Assembly: GCA_028571685.1 (NCBI GenBank)
Contig: CM053166.1
Location: 57,560,111 to 57,624,110, forward strand
Source of the DNA: Heterohyrax brucei
Taxonomy: Eukaryota > Chordata > Mammalia > Hyracoidea > Procaviidae
Length of the DNA: 64,000 bases
Direction of reading: 5' to 3'
Part shown: positions 11,603-22,345 of the stretch, one piece after another
Position numbering within the stretch: position 1 is the first letter of the stretch
Layout: every line of letters starts with the position of its first letter
The notes under the pieces: model-generated
Told to the model about the DNA's origin: nothing
What the model saw: only the letters and a program-made list of their open reading frames with translations
Database searches by the model: none
Program-made: the position numbers and the translations under genes

Positions 11603-12236
11603 TGTCTTAGGCTGGATTTTCTAGGGAAGCAAAACCAGTAACACGTGTAGGTACAAGGAAAGATTTATAATATATATAGAAAGATAGATAGATACAAATA
11701 TAGGAATCAGCTCACATAATCACAGAAGCTGAATGTCCCAAGCTCTGGCACAAGCCTCACGTGGCCATGGAAGCTGAGGAACCCAAAGTCAGCAAGTCAG
11801 AGACCAGAGTTCTAGATCCCGGTTGTCTAGGTCAGTGGATCCCAAGCTGGTCGTGAGATGAAGTGACAGAGGCTGGCAAAAACAGGATCAGCAGGTCAGG
11901 GAGCAGGAGCAGGCAGAGGCTGGCGAACCCAGGATCGGCAGATCAGGGAGCAGGAGCAGGCAGAGGCTGGCAAACTCAGGATTGGCAGGTCAGGGAGCAG
12001 GACTCTCAAGTGCCGACTTTAAGGACTCATGAGTCCAACAGCTGCTAATTCAAGTCCTGGAACCAGATGCTGGAACAAGAGAGCAGGTGCTTCTGGCCAC
12101 GTGAGCGACCAGCAGCCATAGTAAAAGGTCACGAGATGAGAGCCGAGGGGCAGGAAGCCACCACAAACACTGCCCTGCCACTTAATACAGCAGACAAATA
12201 TATAGTAGCCAAGTTGACATAGTCCTGACCACCACG
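11603..12236 (-). repeat. 3' LTR of ERV-L copy 2
   Basis: 634 bases, three units of the ~47-base repeat (about 11870-12004). Its last part shares variants with the 5' LTR of copy 1 (tcacgacc, tatttgtatc, aaatccagcc). Its first part resembles the 3' LTR of copy 1. The first LTR base is mutated (cgtggtgg in place of tgtggtgg, read on minus). Confidence 0.9.
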
Positions 12237-12506
12237 GTCCACCCCTTGTCAACTTGGCATCTGCACACATCTCACCTTACCATGCACAGTCTCTGAAGGA
12301 GTACAGTTACAAAGTCATACTTATGACAACATGATATAACTAACACATGTACAACTGAAAATGCATTAGCCCATTTACATCTTATGTTTCATAGGTAAAC
12401 AAAATATCCAATACACACATACAAAGCAGGAATACTCATAGCAATTACAGTCCTCGTTTCTGCAACTGGTCGTGTGGCCGTAACTTATATTTAGAACTAC
12501 CTTCTT

Positions 12507-12985
12507 CTACAACCCATTCTGTATCCCCTTTGCCCTTGCCTGCTGAGGTGATCCAAAATTCATTCCTGAAGGGTCTGGGCTATGATCACTCCTTTTGGAG
12601 TTGGGTTGCTGTAGTTTTCCATTGACCTTAATCACAGGACATGGTAGTACTAGGTGGCATCCTAAGGGATCTCCTGCATTCCAAACATACTCTTCTTCAC
12701 TTCCGTTATGTAATGTCAATCCAATTTCATCTTCATAGTCAGGATCAATCACATCGGCCAATATTGTAACTCCCTTCTTTGTCTGTTGATCCAGAGGTAC
12801 AAGGAGCCCAAAATGGCCTGGTGGCAATTTTAGCTTCCAGTTCAGTGGAATCGTTGATGTGTTTCCAGGTGGCAACATTCCTCCCTTCGGAACTAAGACA
12901 TTTAATCCTGCAGAACACAAAGTCATGGAGACAGGAAACAAAAATCTTGCAAGTGGGTCACTAGGGGTAACAGTGAGTGGTGCCA
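12507..12985 (-). pseudogene. dUTPase domain, ERV-L copy 2
   Basis: It continues the integrase frame without a stop (245 codons together) and shows the same motifs as copy 1: SAGLNVLVP, PPGHFGLL, DVIDPDYEDEIG and GCHLVLPCPV. Both copies thus keep this region open while gag and polymerase are broken. Motif 5 is not seen here either. Confidence 0.8.
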
Positions 12986-13640
12986 CTCCCGTTTCCACCC
13001 CTTGATTCCTGGACCCATGAATCCTGGCGATAGGAGAAACAGCACCATATATTGGATGCTGGTTTAGAGCATACACAGCTTCCTGGAGAACATTGCCCCA
13101 ACTCTGCAAGGTAGTACCACCTAGCTGGCAGTGTAATTGTGTCTTCAGGAGACCATTCCATCGTTCTATCAAGCCAGCTGCTTCAGGATGATGGGGAACA
13201 TGGTTAGACCAGTGAATTCCGTGAGCATGGGCCCACTGCCACACTTCATTTGCTGTGAAGTGAGTCCCTTGATCAGAGGCAATGCTGTGTGGGATTCCAT
13301 GATGGCGGATGAGGCATTCTGTAAGTCCACAGATGGTAGTTTTGGCAGAAGCGTGTCGTGCCAGGTAGGCAAATCCATATCCAGAGTAAGTATTTATCCC
13401 AGTAAGGACAGAACGCTTTCCTTTCCGTGATGGAAGCAGTCCAATGTAATCAACTTGCTACCAGGTTGCCGGCTGATCATCTCGAGGAAGAGTGCCATAT
13501 CGAGGAGTCAGTGTTGGTCTCTGTTGCTGGCAGATTGGGCACTCAGCAGTGGCTGTAGCCAAGTCAGCCTTGGTGAGCGGGAGTCCATATTGCTGGGCCC
13601 ATGCATACCCACTGTCCCTGCCACCATGACCACTTTGTTC
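12986..13640 (-). pseudogene. pol: Integrase, ERV-L copy 2, with zinc domain
   Basis: The zinc-binding domain lost in copy 1 is visible: a His-x4-His pair in AHEQSGHGG, then ECPICQQQ with Cys-x2-Cys. The core follows, with the glutamate in EAAGLIERWNG. The frame breaks between these parts near 13460 and 13250. Integrase joins viral DNA to the chromosome; this copy cannot make an intact one. Confidence 0.8.
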
Positions 13641-14990
13641 ATGGGCCCACTGAACAATGACAGAGATAGTCAGAGAAAAAGGATGATTGGTTCCCACAGA
13701 ACGCGTCATCCTATCCACTTGATTGTTAACCTCATCCTCTGCTGAGGTTACTCTTTGATGAGCATTCACATGAGACACAAATATTTTCACTTCTTTGGCC
13801 CATTCAGAGAGTTCTATCCACATACCTCTCCCCCATAAATCCTTGTCTCCAATCTTCCAACCATGTTCCTTCCAAGTCCCTGACCAACTGGCCAAGCCAT
13901 TGGCCACAGCCCATGAATCGGTATACAGCCACACATCTGGCCATCTCTCCTTCCAAGCAAAGTGAACAACCATATGCACTGCTCGAAGTTCTGCCCACTG
14001 CCTTTCTAATAGGCTGAAGTAGCACACTCAAATGAGAAATATGTTGCCTCCACAATCCAAAGGGACCCACTAGGCACTGTGCCTCTTTTTTAGTTGTCGG
14101 AGCAGCCAGGAGCAATAACTTATCCTTCACTTTAGAAAGGATATCGTGACATGCCCCACACCACTGGACCCCTAGGAATTTCACTGAGTTGGAAGGTGCC
14201 TGAATTTTTGTGGGATTAATTTCCCACCCTCTAGCAAGCAAATGTTTAACTAATAAGTCCAGAGTCACTGATATTTCTTCCTTCCTAGGTCCAATCAGCA
14301 TAATGTCATCTATATAATGAACCAGTGTCACATCTTGTGGAAGAGAGAAGCAATCAAGGTCCCTGCGGACTAAATTATGACATAGGGCTGGAGAGTTAAT
14401 GTAGCCCTGAGGCAGGCAAGGGAAAGTGTATTGTTGGCCTTTCTAGGTGAATGTAAACTGCTTCTGCTGGTCCTTGGAAACAGATATGGAGAAGAAAGCA
14501 TTAGCCAGATCAATAGCTGCGTACCAAGTACCAGGAGATGTATTAATTTGCTCAAGCAGTGAAATTACATCTGCAACAGCAGCTGCAATGGGGGTTACTA
14601 CCTCATTAAGTTTGCAATAATCTACTGTCATTCTCCAACATCCATCCATTTTTCGCACAGACCAAATATGCGAATTCAATGGGGATGTGGTGGGAATCAC
14701 CATCCCTGCATCCTTCAAATCCTTAATGGTGGCAATAATTTCAGCAATCCCTCCAGGAATGCAGTATTGCATTTGGTTCACTATTTTCCTAGGCAGTGTC
14801 AGTTCTAGTGGCTTCCATCTGGCTCTTCCCACCATAATAGCTCTCAGTCCACTTGTCTGGGATCCAATGTGAGAGTTCTGCCAATTGCTGAGTATATCTA
14901 TTCCAATTATGCATTCTGGAACTGAGGAAATCACTACAGGATGGGTTCGGGGACCCACTGGACCCACTGTAAGATGAACATGAGCCAAGA
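13641..14990 (-). pseudogene. pol: Reverse transcriptase and RNase H, ERV-L copy 2
   Basis: The polymerase palm ([14 protein letters not shown]) and the YIDD box (about 14300) are present. So is the same TAG after FTFT (near 14443-14445) as in copy 1. At about 14010 the sequence jumps from the region after the thumb to the middle of RNase H ([16 protein letters not shown]), losing about 0.7 kb including the YTDGS site. The second half of RNase H ([18 protein letters not shown]) is kept. Confidence 0.83.
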
Positions 14991-15200
14991 CTCCATCAAT
15001 AACCTGACCTCCATATGCCCCTACTCTGACTGGTGGGCTACAGTGATATTTTGGGTCTCCTGGAATTAGTGTCAGTTCAGAGCCAGTATCCAGTAGTCCC
15101 CGAAAAGTCTAATTATTTCCTTTTCCACAGTGAACAGTCACTCTCATAAAAGGCTGTAGATCCCTTTGGGGAAGGGCAGGAGTATGATTAACAGTGTAAA
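14991..15200 (-). pseudogene. pro: Protease relic, ERV-L copy 2
   Basis: On the minus strand [11 protein letters not shown] is read at about 15060-15095, the retroviral protease active site. The remainder, with IIGIDIL, lies in the frame starting about 14988. A stop separates the two. Confidence 0.75.
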
Positions 15201-15249
15201 TTTTTGGCAGGGTATCAGAATTCTTCCTCAAAGGGACCTGGCCTCCCAT

Positions 15250-16996
15250 TCATTCAAGGGGTTGTGGGTCCTTAAACTCACTCAAATCTGGGAATTGATT
15301 CAGGGACTGCGACACTCTCGTCTGATGATTTGAGTTAGACTGCTGTTCACCTGACCTAGAATTCATCCTTTCATATATATCAATTAAATACTGAGTAGGC
15401 TGATCATCTATTGCACCGCTAGGGACACCATGACTCAGTAGCCAGTTCCACATGTCCGCAGGAGTCAGATTATTACGGTTACTATTTTGCCTCTGCTGTC
15501 CATTACTGTAAGCACGCCCACCTTGTCTTTGTCGACTGAGTGCAGGCACTTGACCCCTACCACCACGGGATCCAGTCAGCCCCATTGTAGTTAGGTGTCT
15601 TAATTCAGCTAGGGCAGCTCCCACTGTCATATCTGATTTACATAAAATGGCAATCACAGCAGTCTTCAAGGATCCCAGAGCTCCCTTCACAAATTTGTTT
15701 CTCACAGTTGTGGTGAAAGTTGTGTCCTCTGGACATGCTATGTGTGGATTTGAAGGCCTAACCGAATAAATCCACTCTAGCATGCCAATTTCCTAAGCCT
15801 TTGGATACCCTCTTCTACAGTACCCCAAGACAAGTCTGGCAATTCAACTTGATTTATTGTAGGCCACCGCATCAGTCATGCGTCAGCAATCCAGTCAAAC
15901 AAACTATTAGGTCCTCTCCTAACTTCTCGAGCTGAAACATTGAATGAAGAGTCTGTGCTCAGTGGACGCAGGTCAAGAAATTCAGACTGAACCAGCTTTA
16001 TGTTCCTTGCACCATTATCCCACACCCTTAACAGCCATTCCCAAGCATATTCCCCAGGTTTCTGTATGTGTTAGAAAAGTCAAGTAGTTCCTTTGGAGTA
16101 TAGCATATCTCCTCCTGGGTCACACTTTGTACTTCACCTTTTGGAGCTTGCTTGGCTTTAAGTCTAGTTACAGGTCTAGAAGCCAAAATCGGCAGTGCCG
16201 AAGAAGTGTTTTTAGAATCTTCAGCATGCTCTGGTAAAGCATCTGCCTTAGGCCATGCCCCAGCTAATGACTCTGGCAGGAGCTCTTCAGCAGTAGGGGG
16301 GCTACAGATAATCTCATTGAGTTGTAGCCCAGGGGATAATGGCTTTACTGGGTGGGGCGGTTTCACAGACAAAGGCGAAGTAATCTCTTCCCATGGGTGT
16401 GGTTCAGGTTGCAGGAGTGATTTACTGGAAGTGAAGGGCTCAGCATCCCCAGCTTCCATATCATCCTCCCATATGTCTCCATTCCAAGTTTCAGGGTCCC
16501 ATTTCTTCCCAATCAATGCCTTCACTTTAATTTCAGATATTTCTCGAGATTGGCAATTCAGCTGGCGTTGCAATTCCGCCACTCTAACTATAAGCATCTG
16601 GGTTTGGCTTTCAGCAGTTTTGGCTCGGCTATTACAGGTAATGAGGTTTTCTTTTAAAGCACAAGCAGAAGCTTTGAGGTCTTTTACATGGCATGAGAGC
16701 TTTGATTCCAAGGCCCTGAACTTATCTTTTTCCTACACCAGCTTATCTAATGCAAGTAGGACCAGCCAACCAACTTCCTTATACTGCTCATCCGCACAGA
16801 ATTTCGAAAAGTTATCACACATGTTTTCACCCTGAGGGTCACCTTTCACCAGTATCTGATCTATTGGTGGGGCTATTTTGCGGATGTGTACTGCCACCTC
16901 AGCCCTCGGACTAGCAGGGCACCTTTTACTGGTAGGGGCAGAGTTAGCAACAGTGTTACTATTAGCCAGACTCAAGAACGACTTCAAAGGATTCAT
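15250..16996 (-). pseudogene. gag: gag relic, ERV-L copy 2
   Basis: Starts MNPLKSFLSLANSN at 16996. The first frame stops after 87 codons at LALDKLV, inside the coiled-coil region, and a second open stretch (16028-16711, 227 codons) covers the coiled coil and the acidic spacer. The C-terminal part (15250-15783) resembles copy 1 closely. No zinc knuckle is seen. Confidence 0.8.
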
Positions 16997-17017
16997 TTTT
17001 ACGATTTTGTTTCTCTA

Positions 17018-17035
17018 GAACCACTCCTGGTACCA
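17018..17035 (-). other. Primer binding site, tRNA-Leu(UAA)
   Basis: On the minus strand tggtaccaggagtggttc lies two bases after the LTR and matches the leucine tRNA 3' end apart from one or two changes near its end. Confidence 0.85.
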
Positions 17036-17037
17036 AT

Positions 17038-17665
17038 TGTCTTAGGCTGGGTTTTCCAGGGAAGCAAAACCAATAACACATGTAGGTACAAGGAAAGATT
17101 TATAATATAGATAGATAGATAGATACAGATACAGGAAACAGCTCACGTAATCACAGAAGCTGAATGTCCCAAGCTCTGGCACAAGCCTCACGTGGCCACG
17201 GAAGCTGAGGAACCCAAAGTCAGCAAGTCAGAGACCAGAGTTCTTGATCGCCGGTTGTGTAGGTCAGTGGATCCCAAGCTGGTGGCGAGAGGAAGCAACA
17301 GAGGCTGGCAAAACCAGGATCAGCAGGTCAGGGAGCAGGAGCAAGCAGAGGCTGGCAAACCCTGGATCGGCAGGTCAGGGAGCAGGAGCGGAAGTGGCTG
17401 GCGAACCCAAGATTGGCAGGTCAGGGAGCAGGACTCTCACGTGCCGACTGTAAGGACTCATGAGTCCAACAACTGCTAGTTCAAGTCCCGGAACCAGACG
17501 CTGGAAAGAGAGCAGGAGCTCCTGGCCACGTGAGCGACCAGCAGCCGTAGTGAAAGGTTGCGAGATGAGAGCCGAGGGGCAGGGAGCCACCACAAACCCC
17601 GCCCTGCCACTTAACACAGGAGCTAAATATGTAGTAGCCAAGTTGACATAATCCTGACCACCACA
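17038..17665 (-). repeat. 5' LTR of ERV-L copy 2
   Basis: 628 bases with TG...CA ends and three units of the ~47-base repeat (about 17299-17434). The first ~200 bases resemble the 5' LTR of copy 1 (catatttagctcctgt). The repeat and everything after it resemble the 3' LTR of copy 1. It is followed by ccaaa and then RTE sequence. Confidence 0.9.
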
Positions 17666-19814
17666 CCAAACATGATGTTTTTCTCCAGGAAAGACTAGTA
17701 CCTGCTGATAACATGTCCAAAGTACATAAGAGGAAGTCTTGTCATCCTCCCTTTTAAGAGAATTCAGGCTGTACTTCTTCCGAGATAAGTTTGTTTTTGC
17801 TCCCAGCAAGTCCCTGGCACATTCAGTATTCTTTGCTGGTACCAAAATTCAAAGGCATGTAATCTTCTGTCTTCTTTATTCATTGTCCAGCTTTTGCATG
17901 TATCTGAGGCAACTGAATACACCATGGCTGGGGTCAGGCACACTTTAGTCCTCAAAGTGACATCTTTGCACTTTAACACTTTAAAGACATCTTTTTGCAG
18001 CAGATTTTGCACAGATGCAATGTGTTGTTTGATTTCTTGACTGCTGCTTCCATGGTCATTTATTATGATTATCCAAGGAAAATGAAATCTTTGACAACTT
18101 CAAACTTTTCTCCTTTTATCATGATGTTGCTTGTTGGTCCAGTTCTGAGGATTTTTTTTTTTTTTTTTTTTTTATGTTGAGGTGTAATCTGTACTAAAGG
18201 CTGTGGTCTATTCTTCAAGTCCTCTTCAATTTCAGCAAGCAAGGTTGTGTCATCTGCACACCACAGGTTGTTAATAAGCCTTCTTCCAATTGTGATGTCA
18301 TGCTCTTCTTCATACAGTCCACTTCTCAGACTATATGCTCAGCCTACATACAGAATGAATAAATTTGGTAAAAGGATACAACCCAGACATACATGTTTCC
18401 TGATTTTAAACCATGTAGAATCCCCTCATTCTGTTTGAACAACTGCCTCTCGGTTTATGTATAGGTTCTGCGTGAACACAAATAAGTGTTTTGAAATTCC
18501 CATTGTTCACAATGTTATCCATAATTTGTTGTGATACATGCAGTCAAATGTCTTTGCATAATCAATAAAACTCAAGTAAATATATTTCTGATATTTGTTG
18601 CTTTCAACTAAGATTTATCTGACATCAGCTATGATATCCCTTGTTCCATATCTTCTTCTGAACTTGGCTTGAATTTTTGGCAGTTATGTGTCGATGTACT
18701 ATTGCAATTGTTTTTGAATCATTTTCAGCACAATTTTACTTAAGTGTGCCATTAATCTTATTGTTTTGATAATCTCTGCATTCTGTTGGATCACTTTTCT
18801 TTGGAATAGGCACAAATATAGATTTCTTCCAGTAGTTTAACTAGGCAGTGGTCTTCCAAATTTCTTGGCATGGATGAATGAATGCTTCCAGCATTGCATC
18901 AGTTATTTGAAACATCTCAATTGACATTCCATCAGTTTCTGGAGATTTGTTTTTCACTAATGCCTTCAGTGAAGTTTTGACTTCTTCCTTCAGTACCATC
19001 AGTTCTTGATCATATGCTACCTCCTGACATAGCTAAATGTTGATCAATTCTTTTTGGTTCAGTGACTGCATATTCCTTCCATCTTCTTTTAATACTACCT
19101 TTGTCATTCAACATTTTGCTCCTGGAAGCAAGGCTTGAAATTTTTCTTCAGTTCTTTCAGCTTGAGAAATGCCAAGTGTATTCTTCCATTTTTGGTTTTC
19201 TAACTCTGAGTATTGCACAGCTCATCATAAAACTTTGTCTTCTTAAGCTTCCCGTTGTAATCTTTTGTTCAGCTCTTTCACTTCATAATTTCCTTTTGCT
19301 TTGGCTACTTGATGTTCAGGAACAAGTTTCAGAGTCTCTTCTGATATCCATTTTGGTCTTATCTTTCTCTTCTGTCTTTTTATTGACCTTTTGCTTTCTT
19401 CATATATGATGTCCTTGATGTCATCTCACAACTCAGCTGGTCTTAAGTCACTAGTGTTCATTGTGTCAAATTTATTCTTGAGATGGTCTCTAAATTCAGG
19501 TGGGTTATACTCAAGGCCATACTTTGGCTCTGGTAGACTTGTATTAATTTCTTTCAGCTTCAACTTGAACTTACATATGAACAATTGATCATCTGTTCCA
19601 CAGCAGGCACGTGGCCTCGTTCTGACTGATGACATCAAGCTTTTCCACCATCTCTTTCCACACATGTGGTTATTTGATTCATGTGCTTTTTTCTAGTGAT
19701 ATCCACATGTATAGTTGCTGTTTATGTTGCTGAAAAAAGGTATTTGCTGTGAATGTGTCATTGGTCTTGAAAAATTCTACCATGAAACTCTGGCCTCATT
19801 TCTATCACCAAGGC

Positions 19815-20171
19815 CATATTTTCCAAATAGGCTTTGTTACTGTAGTTATGAGACAGGAAGACTGTCTTCTCTCTGGTTTCAGTCTGTAAAATTTTAGGCT
19901 AAATGCAAGCAGTTGTTCTAGTTTATGTAAAACTGAGGTCAAACTTCTCATGACTTGAACTTCCTAAATTTCCTATATTGATTTTGTGGGTAAAATAAAT
20001 CAGCATTGTTTCCACAAAAATGATGAAGATTACAAAATATGAAACAGTATTTCATTTAGTGAAACTTTAATGACAGGTATCTTTTAGGGAGGTTTGTCTT
20101 ATAAGTTTCTCATAATTATACAGACCCTAAGAGCTTAATGTCATAGATAAAACTGAAATTTGCAGATATTT
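19815..20171. other. Unassigned stretch inside the RTE
   Basis: About 350 AT-rich bases lie between RTE sequence and a SINE and do not belong to the RTE. No coding potential or known repeat is recognised. Confidence 0.4.
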
Positions 20172-20269
20172 GAAGGAGCCCTGATGGCACAGTAGTTAAG
20201 CCCACAGCAGCTAACCCAAAGGTCAGTGGTTCAAACCCACCAGCTTCTCCACAGGAGAAAGATGTGGCA
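20172..20269 (+). mobile_element. AfroSINE, 5' half only
   Basis: gagccctgatggcacagtag begins a SINE head with the tRNA-like B-box region (ggttcaaaccca). It stops after agaaagatgtggcag and passes straight into L1 sequence, so the 3' half is absent. Confidence 0.75.
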
Positions 20270-21106
20270 GTTTTTTCCACTGGAGATAACTCTTCTCTAA
20301 AAGCATGGTAGAATTCTCTGGTGAAGCCGTCTGGGCCCGGGTTGGTTTGGGTTGGTAGCTTTTGGATGACGTTTTCAATCTCTTCCTTTGTGACGGGTTT
20401 ATTAAGTTGTTCTGCATCACCTTGTGATAATTTTGGTAGGTGATATGCATCAAGGAATTTGTCCATTTCCTCTAGGTTTTCAAATTTGTTAGAGTACAGT
20501 CTTTCATAGTATTCTGTTATGATATTTTTGATTTCTCTTGGATCTGTTGTGACAAATCCCTTCTCATTTCTTATTTGGGTTATTTGTTTCCTTTCCTGTT
20601 TTTATTTAGTAAGTTTAGCCAATGATTTGTCAATTTTGTGGGATCTTTTCAAAAAACCAGCTTTTGGTCTTTTCAATTTTTTCAGTTGTTCTTCTATTCT
20701 GCAATTGGTTTAGTTCTGCTCTAATCTTTATGATCTGTTTTCTTCTGGTGCCTGAGGGATTCCTCTGTTGTTCTCTCTCTACTTGTTCAAGCTGTAGGGT
20801 TAGTTCTTTGATTTGGTTTCTTTCTTCCCTTCAGATGTGTGCATTTATGGAGATAAACTGACCTCTGAGCACTGCCTTGGCTGTATCCCGAAGGTTCTGG
20901 TAAGAAATGTTTTCATGCTCATTGGAATCCATAAATTTTTTTATTTCGTCGTTGATTTCTTCTATAACCCATGACTTTTTGAGCCACATCCTAGGACTCA
21001 CTAGGTGTCCAGAAGGCTCTGTTTAATTATCAGTTTAGGTTTTGGTTTCCAGAGGGATTTAGGGAGACTTGTGTTTAGTCTGCCATCTTGACTCTGCCCC
21101 CTCCCC
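20270..21106 (-). mobile_element. L1 with 5' end joined directly to ORF2
   Basis: On the minus strand this starts with the L1 5' terminus (ggggcagagtcaagatggca, compare 44300). After about 110 bases (cctaggatg) it passes directly into ORF2 (tggctcaaaaagtcatgggt, compare 47945). Most of the 5' UTR, ORF1 and the endonuclease are missing. It ends in ORF2, cut by the half SINE. It may be a plain deletion or a spliced-RNA insertion. Confidence 0.75.
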
Positions 21107-21520
21107 ACAGTGGATGGCTTTAAAAAGAGAAATTTTTATTTCTGTCATTGTCAAGTAGGCTAAAAGTCCAAATTCAGGGTGTCAACTCCAGAGGAAGGCT
21201 TTCTTTGCTGGATCTGGAGGAAGGTCCTTGTCATCAGTCTTCACCTAGACTGGGAGCTTCTGAGGCACAAAGACCCAATTCTTTCCAAAAGAAAGGACTC
21301 AGCCACCAGCACTGCTTCTTGGTGGTAAGAAATCCTCCAGTTTATTCCATAAAAAGACTTCAGCTTTGGAAACCTTATGGGGCGGTTCTACTCTGTCCTA
21401 TAGGATCACAAAGAGGCAGGATTTACAACATGGAAGAACATCAAGCAATACCAGGAATCACGGCCCAGTCAAATTGCTACACACATATTTTGGGGGGGGG
21501 TCACAGCTCAATCCATTACA
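21107..21520 (-). mobile_element. MaLR-type LTR, incomplete, with SINE fragment
   Basis: Same ~480-base LTR family as at 33950 and 53481, on minus; its 3' end (about 40 bases) is missing where it meets the L1. A SINE fragment (about 21353-21407, ggaaaccttatggggcggtt) lies inside. RTE sequence resumes at 21521. Confidence 0.72.
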
Positions 21521-21738
21521 GTTTCCAACTTTCTCATTCCTATTGCCAGTAATTATCAAAGCATCTTGATCGCACATTTGATCAGTTTCAGACTGCAGAA
21601 ATTGCTAAGAGTCTTCAATTTCTTCATCTTTGGCATTAATGGTTAGTGTATAAATTTGATTAATAGTCATGTTAACTGATCTTTCTTGTTGACATATGGA
21701 TATTATCCTGTTACACACAGTGTTGTACCTTAGAATGA

Positions 21739-21897
21739 ACCCATTGAATCCATTGCCATTAAGTTGATTCTGACTGATGGTGACTCTATAGGACAGAGTA
21801 AAGCTGCCCCATAGTGTTTCCACAGAGCAGCTGGTGGATTCGAACTGCTGACCTTTCAGTTAGCAGCCAAGCATTTAACCACTGTACCACCAGAGTT
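21739..21897 (-). mobile_element. AfroSINE, nearly complete
   Basis: Antisense SINE with tail (ccattgccattaagttgatt), the conserved gacagagtaaagctgcccca block and the tRNA-like head (ttcgaactgctgaccttt). It splits the RTE. Confidence 0.85.
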
Positions 21898-22345
21898 TCA
21901 GCTGTAGTTCAGGATGGGTGTTGTATGACAGATCTTCTTTTTGATGATGAATGCAAGCTCATTCTTTGATTTGTCATTCTCAGCATAGTAGATACTACAA
22001 TTTTCTGATTCAAAATGGACAGTTCCAGTCCATTTCAACTCATTAATGCCTAGGATATTGATTTTCAAGCATTCCACTTCATTTCTGACAAATTCCAATT
22101 TTTCTTCATAATTCCACATCCCAGTTATTAATGAAGGTTTGCAGCTTTTTTCCTCCCCCCTCATTTTGAATCATGCTTCATCAATAAATGATGATCCTGA
22201 AAGCTTGACTCCATCCACATCATTAAGGTCAAGTGGACTTGGCAGACACAGCTCTTCCCCAGTGGTATATCGAATGCCTTCCAACCTGAGGCTTGTCTTC
22301 TGGTTCTATAGCAGGCAATGTTCTGCTACAATTCATTTAAATGCT

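Larger units (their letters stand above)
11603..17665 (-). mobile_element. ERV-L class endogenous retrovirus, copy 2
   Basis: A second provirus of the same family on the opposite strand, with both LTRs, the leucine primer site, gag, protease, reverse transcriptase, RNase H, complete integrase and dUTPase, and no env. About 0.7 kb is missing at about 14010, removing the connection region and the first part of RNase H, which copy 1 keeps. All frames carry stops. Flanks are gaggg on the left and ccaaa on the right; they fit the flanks of copy 1, not each other. Confidence 0.93.
17666..22345 (-). mobile_element. RTE LINE, nearly full length, in three pieces
   Basis: RTE sequence on the minus strand at 17666-19814, 21521-21738 and 21898-22345, interrupted by other elements; the missing 3' end is at 8244-8430. 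The pieces encode, from right to left, the start of an AP-type endonuclease (NILGINELKWTG near 22040), the reverse-transcriptase region and the C-terminal region with ACKSWTMNKE-type sequence near 17900. Stops and frameshifts are frequent. A run of about 20 T at 18152 replaces ordinary RTE sequence. This LINE supplies the tail shared with the local SINEs. Confidence 0.83.

Noticed and set aside
12961..13161. Short frames overlapping integrase in both ERV-L copies as an accessory gene
   Set aside because: They are alternative-frame shadows of the integrase sequence, similar in both copies only because the DNA is similar.
17192..17479. A 95-codon antisense frame in an ERV-L LTR, with shorter relatives in the other LTRs
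   Set aside because: It lies opposite to LTR transcription and its length comes from the tandem 47-bp units. The frame is not kept in all LTRs.
18152..18173. Run of about 20 T as a transcription terminator or SINE end
   Set aside because: It sits inside RTE sequence with no SINE beside it; simple slippage of a T-rich RTE segment is enough.
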